The notes beneath the pieces are model-generated. The model was not told the DNA's origin and searched no databases. It worked only from the letters and a program-made list of their open reading frames with translations. From the NCBI RefSeq assembly GCF_014764405.1, contig NZ_CP061725.1, forward strand, positions 310,001 through 374,000: a stretch of DNA of 64,000 bases, in the 5' to 3' direction. Shown piece by piece: positions 9,395 to 18,384 of the stretch (position 1 is the stretch's first letter; each line of letters opens with the position of its first letter). The stretch comes from Micromonospora craniellae (GTDB taxonomy: Bacteria > Actinomycetota > Actinomycetes > Mycobacteriales > Micromonosporaceae). The translations under genes were made by a program, and so were the position numbers.

Positions 9395-9744
9395 TGACCG
9401 CCGACACCTGGAGCTCACCCGTACCGCTGGCCGGGTACACGCTGCTGGTCCTGCCCGCCGGGTATCTGATCATCGGTACCGTCCGGCGGCAGTGGGGCGT
9501 ACCGGGTGCGCTCCGGCTCCAGCTCGCCGGCCTGGCCGGCTGGTCGGGCCTGGCGCTGCTCGCCGTGGTCGTCGGCGGCACGGCCGGGCAGTGGCTGGTC
9601 GCGATCGGGTGGCTGGCCCACGCGGGCTGGGACGTGATCCATCACCGGACCGGCCAGGTGGTGCCCCGCGCCTACGCCCAGTGGTGCGGCGTGATCGACG
9701 CGGTCCTCGGGATCACCATCATCCTGGCGCTGGTCACCACGTAG
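9358..9744 (+). CDS. Small integral membrane protein
   Basis: A protein of about 128 residues (GTG at 9358) or 116 residues (ATG at 9394) with four predicted membrane segments: LAGYTLLVLPAGYLIIG, LAGWSGLALLAVVVGG, a segment near WLVAIGWLAHAGWD and the C-terminal VIDAVLGITIILALV. No motif of known function is present. The GTG start adds the sequence AHRWPAGLALL, which completes the first hydrophobic region, so it is preferred; neither start has a strong ribosome-binding site. It lies between the divergent sensor kinase and the helicase gene. Confidence 0.6.
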   Translation: MAHRWPAGLALLMTADTWSSPVPLAGYTLLVLPAGYLIIGTVRRQWGVPGALRLQLAGLAGWSGLALLAVVVGGTAGQWLVAIGWLAHAGWDVIHHRTGQVVPRAYAQWCGVIDAVLGITIILALVTT

Positions 9745-9849
9745 TCGGTCGCCGCCCGGCGCGGCCCGCCGCCACCCGGCGCCGGGCCGCACCCACGCGT
9801 TGCGGTGGTCGCCGCACCGGCCGGGTGGGCGTGATGAAAGGCTTGACCC

Positions 9850-11547
9850 ATGAGTTCCACGCCCGTACCCCCCGACGCGACCATGGATCCGCCCGCCTTC
9901 ACGGACCTCGGCCTGCGGTCCGAACTGCTCGCCGCACTCGCCGCACTCGGCTACGAGGAGCCGACGCCGATCCAACGGGAGGCGATCCCGACCCTGCTGA
10001 CCGGCCGTGACCTGCTCGGGCAGGCAGCCACGGGTACGGGCAAGACGGCCGCGTTCGCGCTGCCGCTGCTGCAACGGATGCCGGACGACCGACCCGGCGG
10101 CGATCCCCTCGCGTTGGTGCTGGTGCCCACCCGGGAACTCGCGGTGCAGGTGTCCGAGGCGTTCCACCGGTACGGCAAGGATCTCGGTGCGCGGGTGCTG
10201 CCGATCTACGGTGGGCAGCCGATCGGCCGCCAGCTGCGGGCGCTGGACTCCGGCGTGGACGTGGTGGTGGCCACTCCCGGGCGTGCCCTGGACCACATCG
10301 CCCGGGGCACGCTGCGGCTCGGCAACCTGATCACCGTCGTGCTCGACGAGGCCGACGAGATGCTGGACATGGGGTTCGCCGAGGACATCGAGGCGATCCT
10401 GGAGCACGCCCCCGAGCAGCGTCAGACGGTCCTCTTCTCGGCGACCATGCCGTCGCGCATCGAGGGCATGGCCCGGGCGCATCTGACCGACCCGGTCCGG
10501 ATCCTCATCGCCCGCGAGCAGCCGGTGGCCGGCGCGGCGCCCCGGGTACGGCAGAGCGCGTACCTGGTGGCGCGGGCGCACAAGCCGGCGGCGCTGGGCC
10601 GGGTGCTGGACGTCGAGTCGCCCACCGCGGCGATCGTCTTCTGCCGCAGCCGGGAGGAGGTCGACCGGCTCACCGAGACGATGAACGGGCGCGGTTACCG
10701 GGCCGAGGCCCTGCACGGCGGGATGAGCCAGGAGCAGCGGGACAGGGTGATGGGCCGGCTACGGAGCGGCACCGCCGACCTGCTGGTGGCCACCGACGTC
10801 GCCGCCCGGGGACTCGACGTCGAGCAGCTCAGCCACGTGGTCAACTACGACGTGCCGTCGGCGCCCGAGTCGTACGTGCACCGCATCGGCCGGGTCGGCC
10901 GCGCCGGTCGGGAGGGTGTGGCGATCACCCTGGCCGAGCCCCGGGAACACCGGATGCTCAAGACCATCGAGCGGGTGACCGGCCAGCGGATCACGATCGA
11001 CAAGATCCCCACCGTCGCCGATCTGCGGACCCGCCGGCTGGAACTGACCCAGGCGGCGCTGCGGGAGAGCCTGCTGGAGGACGACCTGGAGCCGTTCCGG
11101 GTCATCGTCGAGACGCTCAGCGACGAGTTCGACCTGATGGAGGTGGCCCTCGCCGCGGTGAAGCTGGCCCACGAGGCGACCCTGCCCGGCTCCGACGAGG
11201 CCGAGGAGGAGATCCCCCAGGTGGCGGTCCGCCCGCCCCGGGACACCCGTCCCGGCCAGGACACCCGGGGCGACCGCCGGCCGGCGCGACCCCGTACCGG
11301 CGGCATGACCCAGGTCTTCATCGGGCTGGGCCGGCGTGCCGGAGTCCGGCCGCAGGACCTGGTCGGGGCGATCACCGGGGAGACCGGCATCCGTGGCCGG
11401 GACATCGGCTCGATCGAGATCGCCGACCGGTTCTCCCTGGTCGAGGTGCCCAACGGGTTGGCCGACGAGGTGATCGCCGGGTTGCGCGGCAGCACCATCA
11501 AGGGCCGCAAGGCCACCGTACGCCGCGACCGCGACGAGCGTCGCTGA
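9850..11547 (+). CDS. DEAD-box ATP-dependent RNA helicase (CsdA/DeaD-like)
   Basis: A 565-residue cytoplasmic RNA helicase that unwinds structured RNA in cold adaptation, ribosome assembly or decay. The Q-motif FTDLGL...PTPIQREAIP is at residues 16-50. Walker A ATGTGKTAAF and the DEAD box in VVLDEADEMLDMGF follow, then SAT in LFSATMP. The second RecA domain has the motif VI sequence HRIGRVGRAGREG. The last 80 residues (MTQVFIGLGRRAGVRPQDLVGAI to the end) form a DbpA-type RNA-binding domain, followed by a short basic tail. An AAAGG sequence precedes the ATG. The inverted-repeat element just past the stop codon may serve as its terminator. Confidence 0.95.
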   Translation: MSSTPVPPDATMDPPAFTDLGLRSELLAALAALGYEEPTPIQREAIPTLLTGRDLLGQAATGTGKTAAFALPLLQRMPDDRPGGDPLALVLVPTRELAVQVSEAFHRYGKDLGARVLPIYGGQPIGRQLRALDSGVDVVVATPGRALDHIARGTLRLGNLITVVLDEADEMLDMGFAEDIEAILEHAPEQRQTVLFSATMPSRIEGMARAHLTDPVRILIAREQPVAGAAPRVRQSAYLVARAHKPAALGRVLDVESPTAAIVFCRSREEVDRLTETMNGRGYRAEALHGGMSQEQRDRVMGRLRSGTADLLVATDVAARGLDVEQLSHVVNYDVPSAPESYVHRIGRVGRAGREGVAITLAEPREHRMLKTIERVTGQRITIDKIPTVADLRTRRLELTQAALRESLLEDDLEPFRVIVETLSDEFDLMEVALAAVKLAHEATLPGSDEAEEEIPQVAVRPPRDTRPGQDTRGDRRPARPRTGGMTQVFIGLGRRAGVRPQDLVGAITGETGIRGRDIGSIEIADRFSLVEVPNGLADEVIAGLRGSTIKGRKATVRRDRDERR

Positions 11548-11550
11548 GGT

Positions 11551-11727
11551 GTAAGGAGGGGGCCCTGGTTAACGCCTGCGGTAGAGCAGGGAGCCCTTCT
11601 CACCACGGCATGCCCCCACATGCGGCGACTGGCGCCACCCCGCACGGGATGACGCCAGTCGGCGCTGCCTCATGTTAGTACGGGACCCCTGCTCTACCTA
11701 AGGCGTTAACCAGGGCCCCCTCCTTAC
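11551..11727. repeat. Palindromic element of two 52-bp inverted arms
   Basis: Two arms of about 52 bases (11551-11602 and 11676-11727) are near-perfect reverse complements. Each outer end begins GTAAGGAGGGGGCCCTGG and carries TTAACGCCT followed by a GTAGAGCAGGG block. The 73-base centre contains a second small hairpin (GACTGGCG / CGCCAGTC). There is no coding potential. I recall similar arms dispersed in Micromonospora genomes, so this is probably a MITE-like repeat. It starts 3 bases after the helicase stop codon and could fold as its terminator. Confidence 0.7.
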
Positions 11728-11735
11728 ATGTCTTA

Positions 11736-12767
11736 GAGACCGTCGGGTAACCGGCTCGGGGCGTTGTGTGACGGCGAGACACGTCGATGCGGGACGCTCG
11801 ACAAATAGGTCATCCCCGCCATGATCGGGTTGTGTGTGCAACGTAGACCTTGGCGGGGATGACGCCCGCTCATGCTATCCGTCGAGCTTGACCGACGCGA
11901 TGTGGGCGATCCTGGCCCCTCTCATGCCGGTGCGTGACCTGCGTAGAGGCGGCCGGCCCCGTAAGTGGGACGACCGGCTGATCCTCGACTCGATCTTCTA
12001 CGTGCTGCGGTCGGGCTGTGCGTGGCGAATGATGCCGCGTGATCTGGCGCCGCCGGATGCGGCGCATCGCTGGTTCACCGCTTGGCGTAGAAACGGGACG
12101 TGGGATGCGATCCACGACGAGCTTCGCCGGCAGGTACGGGTGGCGGCGGGTCGTGGGCCGGAGCCGACCGCGGCGGTGTTGGACGCCCAGTCGATCAAAT
12201 CCAGCGAGGGTGGCGAATGCCGTGGGTTCGATATGGGCAAGAAGACGACAGGCCGTAAGCGGCATCTGGTTGTCGACACGATGGGGTTGATCCTGGTGGT
12301 GATGGTCACCTCCGCCTCCGTCAACGACCGTCCTGGAGGCCGGCGGATCCTGCAACGACTGGCCGAGGCATTCGCCACCGTCGCGCTGGTGTGGGCCGAC
12401 GGCGGCTACGCCAACAGCATCGACTCCAGCCTGTTGAGCTGGGCAAAGGACAAGCTCGGAATCCTGCTGGAGATCGTCAAGCGCACCGACGATGTCAAGG
12501 GCTTCAAGGTCCTGCCGCGTAGGTGGGTGGTGGAGAGGACGTTCGGACGTTCGGCTGGCTGGTACGTAATCGGCGTCTGGCCCGGGACTACGAGCGGTTG
12601 ACCGTCAACTCTGAGGCCATGATCAAGGTAGCGATGATTCGACTCATGACGATACGTCTGGCCGGGCAGGCGGTCCGGTGGAGCAACACTACCGAACGCG
12701 AAGCCGCCCGACGTATCAACGCTGAACGACTTATCGCCACGTAGTCACCTGGTTACCCGACGGTCTC
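11736..12767. mobile_element. IS5-family (IS427/IS1031-like) insertion sequence, inactivated
   Basis: A 1,032-bp element with 17-bp perfect terminal inverted repeats (GAGACCGTCGGGTAACC at the left, its complement at the right). It is flanked by the trinucleotide TTA on both sides, consistent with the 3-bp TNA duplication of this group. It holds one transposase gene disrupted near its 3' end. Confidence 0.85.
11834..12744 (+). pseudogene. IS5-family transposase, frameshifted by an 8-bp duplication
   Basis: The frame from 11834 encodes a DDE transposase: an N-terminal DUF4096-type domain (LTDAMWAILAPLMP), then DDE motifs around AAVLDAQSIKSSEGG and VALVWADGGYAN, and the PRRWVVERTFG end with the catalytic Glu. 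At 12539-12554 the octamer ACGTTCGG occurs twice in tandem. One copy would give the family-typical ERTFGWLVRNRRLARDYERL. The extra copy throws translation out of frame, so the intact C-terminus continues in another frame to 12744. The duplication removes the last 60 or so residues and probably inactivates the enzyme. Confidence 0.85.
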
Positions 12768-12930
12768 TTAGGCTGCCGCCAGCGCCTCACCGCCCAGCGA
12801 CGCCGGGCAACGCCACGTAATCGGATCACTGCGGCGCCGGTGGCGCGGCGAGCCCCAGTTACGATGGTCATTTGAAGATCACGTATCTTCGCTTAACGCG
12901 ACTTTCCCGAACGATGGTCCTCAAGGGCCT
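12768..12930. other. Unassigned spacer between IS5 element and group II intron
   Basis: About 160 bases with no gene, no long repeat and no recognisable RNA. It may be original exon or chromosomal sequence into which the intron inserted. Confidence 0.4.
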
Positions 12931-12973
12931 AGTGCCGGGTAGACGGCGGGAGTTTCACCCGCCGTCCCCCACA

Positions 12974-13007
12974 GATCCGGACGTGAACCTCTCGACTCAT
13001 CCGGCTC
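12974..13007 (-). ncRNA. Group II intron domain V (catalytic hairpin)
   Basis: On the minus strand the 34-nt sequence starts GAGCCGGATGAG and ends TTCACGTCCGGATC. It folds into the diagnostic domain V stem with a GAGCCG 5' arm and bulged CG near the 3' arm. It lies 15 bases downstream of the maturase stop codon, where domain V is expected. Confidence 0.8.
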
Positions 13008-13021
13008 GTGCCGTTCGGTTG

Positions 13022-14272
13022 TCAGGTCGTGTACCGCATCGCCCAGTGCGCGAACAGGTCGGGCGACCGTTGCCGGACGTCTCGTAGCCATACTCGAGCT
13101 CTGTCGTCGCTGCGTTTGAGTCGCTTGTACTTCCACTTCGCCCAGCGCATCAGATGACGATCGATGCGCTTGCCGATCGGGTAGACCGCGCTCGGGTAAA
13201 ACACGGTGAAGTAGTTCAACCAGCCCCGAAGGACAGGGTTGACCTCTACGGCGAGGTCTGCCAGGTTGCCGGTCGTGCGTCGATGTAGCCGCCAGGACGC
13301 GACCTTGCGGCTCATATCGGTCAGCTTCCCCGGGGCAACCGCGGGTAGGAACCCGGTCCGGGCCCTTCCGCGGATCTTGTCCCATGCCTTCCGGGGACGA
13401 AACGCGTACCCGCAGAACGTGAACGTCACCAGCTCGTAGTCGAGACGGCGCCGGTCGTCTTTGCAGTACACGATGCGCGTCTTGTCGGGGTGCAACTGCA
13501 ACCCGATGTCCGCGAACCGACGATCGATCGCCTGACGCACCTGTTGCGCCTGACGTTCGGTCACGCAGTGGACCACCACATCGTCTGCGAACCGCTCGAA
13601 CCCGACCCCGGGAAACTCACGGCCCATCCAGGTGTCGAAGCCGTAGTGCAGAAAAATGTTGGCGATCAACGGGGAGATCGGACCACCCTGCGGTGTCCCC
13701 TTGTTCCGATGGGTCAGGGTCCCGTCGGGCATCAGCATCGGCGCTCTCAACCAGCGCTCCACATACAGCATGACCCACGGGTGAGTCGTGTGACGCGCCA
13801 CCGCCTTGAGCATCAAATCCCACCGCACGGAGTCGAAAAAGGCCTTGACGTCCAAATCGACGACCCAGTCCTTCTTGAAACACCGCTGCCGACACACCCG
13901 AATCGCATCAATCGGGGACCGTCCGGGACGATATCCGTAGGAGTCGTCGTGGAACACCTTCTCCACCTCCGGCTCCAACACCAGCACCGCCACCGTCTGC
14001 GCCACCCGGTCGACCACATTGGGAATGCCCAGAATCCTGACCCCACCCTTCTTCGGGATCTCCACCGCCCGGACCGGGCCGGGGAAATAGCTGCCCGACG
14101 ACATACGGTTCCACAGTCGGTAGAGGTTGTCAGCCAACCTCGTTTCGAACTGTTCGATCGTCACTCCGTCGGCCCCGGCCGCTCCGCCATTACCTTTCAC
14201 CTTCAACCACGCGGCCCAGATCAGCCGCTTTGGGATATCGTGCGACTTGCCTGTCAACCCTGGCTGACTCAC
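13022..14272 (-). CDS. ltrA: Group II intron reverse transcriptase/maturase
   Basis: A 416-residue intron-encoded protein that assists splicing and reverse-transcribes the intron during mobility. The reverse-transcriptase fingers-palm region includes IPKKGGVRILGIPNVVDRVAQ, LDVKAFFDSVRWDL and GTPQGGPISPLIANI. The catalytic motif is FADD (ERFADDVVVHC) rather than the more common YADD. The maturase X domain follows, ending NPVLRGWLNYFTVFYPS...IDRHLMRWAKWKYKRL. No C-terminal zinc-finger endonuclease domain is present, as in several bacterial intron classes. Length and motifs indicate an intact protein. Confidence 0.92.
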   Translation of the reverse strand: MSQPGLTGKSHDIPKRLIWAAWLKVKGNGGAAGADGVTIEQFETRLADNLYRLWNRMSSGSYFPGPVRAVEIPKKGGVRILGIPNVVDRVAQTVAVLVLEPEVEKVFHDDSYGYRPGRSPIDAIRVCRQRCFKKDWVVDLDVKAFFDSVRWDLMLKAVARHTTHPWVMLYVERWLRAPMLMPDGTLTHRNKGTPQGGPISPLIANIFLHYGFDTWMGREFPGVGFERFADDVVVHCVTERQAQQVRQAIDRRFADIGLQLHPDKTRIVYCKDDRRRLDYELVTFTFCGYAFRPRKAWDKIRGRARTGFLPAVAPGKLTDMSRKVASWRLHRRTTGNLADLAVEVNPVLRGWLNYFTVFYPSAVYPIGKRIDRHLMRWAKWKYKRLKRSDDRARVWLRDVRQRSPDLFAHWAMRYTT

Positions 14273-14952
14273 GCGGTTCCTCCCTCACGGTTGACCGCAC
14301 AAACCAGCCTGAACGACCCCGCCCCTTCGCTCCCCGACCCACTGCGATACGCAGGCGGTTCACAGCTACTACGGGCGAGTCCGCCAGCGTCCCCGCATCG
14401 GTACTCTGCTCCTCGCGGTTTCCTCCGCTTGGAGTCCTCCCTCTCGCCGCCGGTAAACCGACGGACGGTATCGGGGTCCGCCTTCACACGTTCCGTATGA
14501 GAGCCTGGACCGGGCTCATGCTGCCTATATGCCGGACACCACCTGGGCAGTAAGCGGATATCCCCCAGGCTCATCCCGAGACTCACCTCCGGCCTCGGTT
14601 CTGATGTCGTCTGACTGAGTTTCGACACGTCAACGGCAGAGAACTCGACGTTCATCGCTCATCTTCCCGGTCCATACCTGACGCGATCACAGTCACGCCT
14701 TTTCCAACGACGCTCAGGACGACGGTCTTCAGCCAACGCCCCTCGTGGTGGTTTGAAGCCTGCTTCCGCAAGCCGGCTCCGGAGGGCCAAACAACCTCCA
14801 TCTCCCATACAGCACCGCAGTCCACGAGACCGTCATCAATCTTTGCCTCGCTTTCCACGTTCGTGTTCACAAGAGCTGATCTCAGCGACGCGAATGTGTT
14901 GATTGGTGCGACACGGGCGAAGCTGTTGAGATCGGACTGTGCTGGAAGAGGA

Positions 14953-15012
14953 CGCGGAGTCCTCGGTAGGTAGTTCTCACCACAAGATCACCTACACCAT
15001 GAGGACTCCGCG
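14953..15012. promoter_or_regulatory. Inverted repeat over the IS transposase translation start
   Basis: CGCGGAGTCCTC (14953-14964) is repeated in inverted orientation as GAGGACTCCGCG (15001-15012), ending at the GTG start of the transposase. In RNA from an outside promoter this stem could mask the start, an arrangement known to limit transposase expression in some IS elements. That role is an inference. Confidence 0.5.
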
Positions 15013-15854
15013 TGATCGCCTATCGTGCCATGATCGATGTCCCCAGGGAACTCGTGCAGTACCTCGGCCGGCTGCTGGCCGCCGAACGCCGAGCCCGCGG
15101 AACCCGGCGTGACACCCGCGCCCTGACCTGCTTCCACCAGGCACTTCTCGTGCTCATCTGGTTCCGCAAAGCCGAGGACCTGACCCTGCTGGCCGCCGGA
15201 TTCGGGATCTCCCGGGCCACCGCCTACCGCTACCGCGACGAGGGCGTAGCCGTACTCGCCGCCCAGGCGACCGACCTGCACACCGCTCTGCGTCGGGCCG
15301 CCGCCGACGGCTGGCCGTACGTGATCCTCGACGGCAAACTGTTCGACTGCGACCGGCTCACCGAGACCACCCTGTCCGTCAAGGGCGAGACCATCGACGC
15401 CTGGTATTCGGGAAAGCACCGCGACTTCGGCGCGAACATCCAAGCCGTCATGCGCCCGGACGGGCTACCGATCTGGACATCGGCGGCGATGCCCGGGCAT
15501 CTGCATGACACCAGCTGCGCCCGCGAACTCGGCGTCACCGCCGCCCTGAACTGGTCCGCCGCCGAACTCGACCTGCCCGCCCTGGCCGACTCCGGCTACG
15601 AAAGCACAGGCCACGGCATCAAGACCCCGATCAAGCAGCCCACCGACGGCAGCCGCCTCGCGCCCGACAACCGTGCCTACAACCAGCTGCTCCGCGGCCT
15701 GCGATGGCAAGGCGAACGCGGCTTCGCCATCCTGATCGGACGCTGGAAGACGCTCCGCCACACGAACATCAGCCCACGCCGAATCGGCGACATCGTCGCC
15801 GCCGCATTACACCTGACCCACTTCGAATACAAATACCTATCCGAATCTTGTTGA
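15012..15854 (+). CDS. IS transposase, DDE_Tnp_4 (IS5-like/HARBI1-like)
   Basis: A 280-residue transposase, apparently intact. The N-terminal third has a helix-turn-helix (LTLLAAGFGISRATAYRYRDEGV). The DDE_Tnp_4 catalytic core follows, with the first Asp in YVILDGKLFDCDRL, the second in ALADSGYESTGHGIKTPIK and the terminal Glu/His region RIGDIVAAALHLTHFEY. Length is typical. The GTG at 15012 sits at the end of an inverted repeat; the next in-frame ATG is at 15030. Confidence 0.85.
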   Translation: MIAYRAMIDVPRELVQYLGRLLAAERRARGTRRDTRALTCFHQALLVLIWFRKAEDLTLLAAGFGISRATAYRYRDEGVAVLAAQATDLHTALRRAAADGWPYVILDGKLFDCDRLTETTLSVKGETIDAWYSGKHRDFGANIQAVMRPDGLPIWTSAAMPGHLHDTSCARELGVTAALNWSAAELDLPALADSGYESTGHGIKTPIKQPTDGSRLAPDNRAYNQLLRGLRWQGERGFAILIGRWKTLRHTNISPRRIGDIVAAALHLTHFEYKYLSESC

Positions 15855-15861
15855 GATAACT

Positions 15862-16493
15862 TCACTGGCTGCCGCGATCGGAATGAAAAACAGCCCCGTC
15901 CGGCAGCGGAACACGCCGCGCTGCCATGTCCACGGCAGCGCACACCAAAGAAGCCGGGTAACGCTCGTCGACCGCCCACCCGATAACACTCTTCGAATAG
16001 CAATCGATAACCGAAGCCAGATACAACGGCCCCTCGCCGGTATCGATCTGGGTGATGTCGCCGACCATCTTCACGCCCGGCACCGTCGCGGTGAAGTCCC
16101 GGCCGACCAGGTCCGGGATCGGCCCCGCAGCACGGTCCGGCACGGTCAGCCCTCGCCGCCGCTTCACCTGCACCGGCACCAGCCCCTTCGCTCCCATCAG
16201 CCGCCGCACCAGGTCATCGTCGACCTCGACCCCACCGCGGACGAGCTCGGCGTGCACACGCCGATACCCGTACGTGCGGCCCGAGCCGATAAACACGGCT
16301 TCGATCATCGCGGTCAACTCCACACGACGTCGCTCTCCGGCCGACGGCGGCCGATCCAGCCATTCGTAGAAACCGCGGACCGGGAAACACCGACCAGGCG
16401 GCACATCATCGTCACGTCGAAGGCAGCCTTCTCCGCAGCGACAAGCGCGTAACGCTCGCTTATCGTTGTTCTCTCGCGAAGAAGGCCGCAGCT
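15862..16493 (-). pseudogene. IS3-family transposase OrfB, truncated and frameshifted
   Basis: Read by -1 frameshifting at the A6G slippery site (16492-16498), OrfB would start with a segment ending in ALVAAEKAAFDVTMMCRLVG. After the codons for GVSRS there are two extra bases (around 16374-16378), and the family-typical FYEWLDRPPSAGERRR continues in a different frame. The catalytic core keeps the first two acidic motifs (VGDITQIDT and AVFHSDRGSQ). The gene is then cut by the neighbouring IS, so the third catalytic residue is missing. It is non-functional. Confidence 0.82.
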
Positions 16494-16820
16494 TTTTTCA
16501 AGAAAGCGTTCTCCTGCTCCAGCTCACGGATACGCCGTTCCATCTCCGCGACCCTCGCCCGATCGATCGCATCCCGCGTCTCGTCGGTCTGCCCAGGATT
16601 ACGCTTCTTCTCGGCGATCACCCAGTTCCGGACTGTCTCGGCGACCAGACCGAAATCACGCGCAACCTCAGCATAGGTACGCCGACCCTCGACCACCGAA
16701 CGCACCGCTTCTGCCCGCAACTCAGGCGAATACTTCGCAGGTTTCTTGCTCACGTACTGTTCCTCCCGGACTCCTCGTCACCCTACTTGGGGACGTGTCC
16801 GGAGTTCTCGGGTCACCTCA
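15869..16820 (-). mobile_element. IS3-family fragment, 3' end lost
   Basis: The element reads leftwards from a TGAGGTGACCCGAGAACT terminal sequence at 16820. It contains orfA and part of orfB, then stops at the border with the DDE_Tnp_4 IS at 15869. At its upstream end it has cut into the reverse-transcriptase gene of group II intron 2. The other end of the IS3 and the remainder of orfB are not present in the window. Confidence 0.8.
16460..16753 (-). CDS. IS3-family transposase OrfA
   Basis: A 97-residue helix-turn-helix protein (YSPELRAEAVRSVVEGRRTYAEVARDFG split over residues 8-35) followed by a leucine-zipper-like coiled coil (AEMERRIRELEQENAFLKKAA). This is the usual OrfA layout. A run of six A and one G near the 3' end of the frame is the programmed -1 frameshift site that would fuse it to OrfB. 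Since OrfB is broken, it can make only the OrfA product, which in this family can act as a repressor of transposition. Confidence 0.88.
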   Translation of the reverse strand: MSKKPAKYSPELRAEAVRSVVEGRRTYAEVARDFGLVAETVRNWVIAEKKRNPGQTDETRDAIDRARVAEMERRIRELEQENAFLKKAAAFFAREQR

Positions 16821-17939
16821 ATGTGACGATCTGCTGGTCAACGCGCGTACCCGGCCGACGATGGAGGCCAGCGCCTTCTTCGACGGGTAGGTGTAGACCA
16901 CGTGCTTATCGGTGCCTCGTTTGTGCCTCCGCTGGATGTGGAAGCCCAGAAAGTCGAAGCCCTCGTCAACGTGGCAGACCTTCGTCTTCGCCTCCGACAG
17001 GCGCAGGCCCATCGGTGCGAGGACCTCGGCGACCTCTTTTCGCAGGGCCTCCGCGTGTGCCTGGCTGCCGCTGACCATCACCACGAAATCGTCCGCGTAG
17101 CGGACGATTCTGTAGTTGGGCAGCCCAGCCCGGCGACGCTTGGTCCGTTGGTAGTCGGTGCCGCTGTTGGTCTGCCAGTGCTCGGTGAAGTGTTCGTCGA
17201 GCACCGACAGTGCCACATTCGCGAGCAGGGGCGAAAGGACGCCCCCTTGCGGGGTGCCGGCAACGGTGGCCTGCGCCTGGCCGTCCTCGCTGAGGATGCC
17301 CGCGCGCAGGAATGCCTTCACCAGACCCAGGACGCGTTTGTCCCCGACCCGACGACGGACCCGGTCCATCAGCACCGGATGCGAGATCTGGTCGAAGCAC
17401 GCCTCGATGTCAGCCTCGAACACCCACTCGTAGGAGCGGGAGGTGAACTGATGAATCTCGGCGATCGCGTCGTGGGCTCGGCGTTTCGGGCGGAACCCGT
17501 AGGAGCACGGGCGAAACCCCGCCTCGAAGATCGGCTCCAGCACCAACTTGAGGGCGGCCTGCACGACACGGTCCCGCGCAGTGGGGATGCCGAGCCGGCG
17601 ACGTTTCGTCGCCCCCGGCTTCGGGATCATCCGCTCCCGCACAGGCATCGGGGTGAACCGACGGGCTTTGAGATCAGCTCGTAGTTCCGCGATGAACCCC
17701 GCCTCCGGCGCCTCGATGGCGTCAGGTCTGACCCCATCGACCCCGGCGGACCGCTTCCCTCGGTTGCCCCGCACCCGCCGCCAGGCCACGACCAGCACGG
17801 CGGGATCACAGACGAGGTTCCACAAATCGTCGAACCGGCGATCAGGATCATCGATCGCCCATTGGTGCAGCTTGGTCTGGATCCGCAGTACCCGGTCCTC
17901 GGCCAGTTCGGCCTCCGGTCCCGGCACGCCGGTATTCAC
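16818..17939 (-). pseudogene. Group II intron reverse transcriptase, C-terminally truncated
   Basis: The GTG at 17939 has a GGGAGA site at good spacing and starts a typical intron-encoded protein (ELAEDRVLRIQTKLHQWA...RFDDLWNLVCDP). RT motifs are complete through IPKPGATKRRRLGIPTARDRVVQ, EADIEACFDQISHPVL, GTPQGGVLSPLLANVAL and the catalytic YADD in RIVRYADDFVVM. After about 373 residues the frame runs into the IS3 terminal sequence and stops. The maturase X domain and any HNH endonuclease domain are therefore missing and it should not support splicing. It belongs to a different intron lineage from the FADD protein at 13-14 kb. Confidence 0.87.
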
Positions 17940-18384
17940 CGGCGATCTCCCGCCATGCCAGTCCCTACGCTGCGAACTCGCTGCCGCCCTTGGCCCTGCG
18001 GACGGCTTTCCCGTCCTCCGTGATGGGGCGTTACGCCCACGACTACTACGGCGGCTCCGCCACGTCCCGAACCCATCAGCCGAGCGCGAGCCTGCCCGCC
18101 TCCGGCCTGGACGGCCGGACAACGGGTCGAGCCCGGGACGCTTCCCACGTTCACCGCGCACCGGTCGACGGGTGAGGTGCCCAACTTTGCCCCTGCGACA
18201 TCGCCACGAGTACGCCGCAGGCCTTCCTCGTGGCCTCCCTACCGGCGTCTTCACCCGACGCAGGAGTCGCCCACCCACCGTGGGCGTGCATCGCACCCCG
18301 GCCCATATCCACCAGATTTGAGCCGGTGTATCTCTTGAGAGGATTTACCCGCTGGTTCCTCACGTGCACCTTCCCGTCTCGCTA

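Larger units (their letters stand above)
12935..14880 (-). mobile_element. Group II intron with intact reverse transcriptase/maturase
   Basis: The element is transcribed leftwards: about 600 bases of structured 5' RNA (domains I-IV), then the maturase frame, then domains V and VI. Domain V is clear at 12974-13007 and a domain VI-like hairpin (GACGGCGGG / CCCGCCGTC) follows at about 12941-12965. The 3' end is therefore near 12930-12940. The 5' end is not certain. A GUG-starting sequence at about 14870-14876 fits the usual intron-to-ORF distance, but I cannot confirm exon pairing. Confidence 0.75.
14918..15868. mobile_element. IS element with DDE_Tnp_4-type transposase
   Basis: An element of about 950 bases carrying one intact transposase gene. 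The right boundary is fixed at about 15868 because it cuts an IS3 OrfB frame directly after the codons for SDRGSQ. The left boundary is less certain (about 14918, where a GAAG end resembles the right end read inward). Long perfect terminal repeats are not visible. It abuts group II intron 1 on the left, not the rest of the IS3 gene, so a deletion has removed the far side. Confidence 0.6.

Noticed and set aside
14269..14655. A 128-codon minus-strand frame upstream of the group II maturase
   Set aside because: It lies within the intron's structured 5' RNA; the Arg/Pro/Gly-rich composition and lack of motifs suggest it is not translated.
14652..14870. A 72-codon minus-strand frame with a fairly protein-like composition
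   Set aside because: It falls in the putative intron domain I. I could not match it to any family, and its GTG start coincides with a possible intron 5' end.
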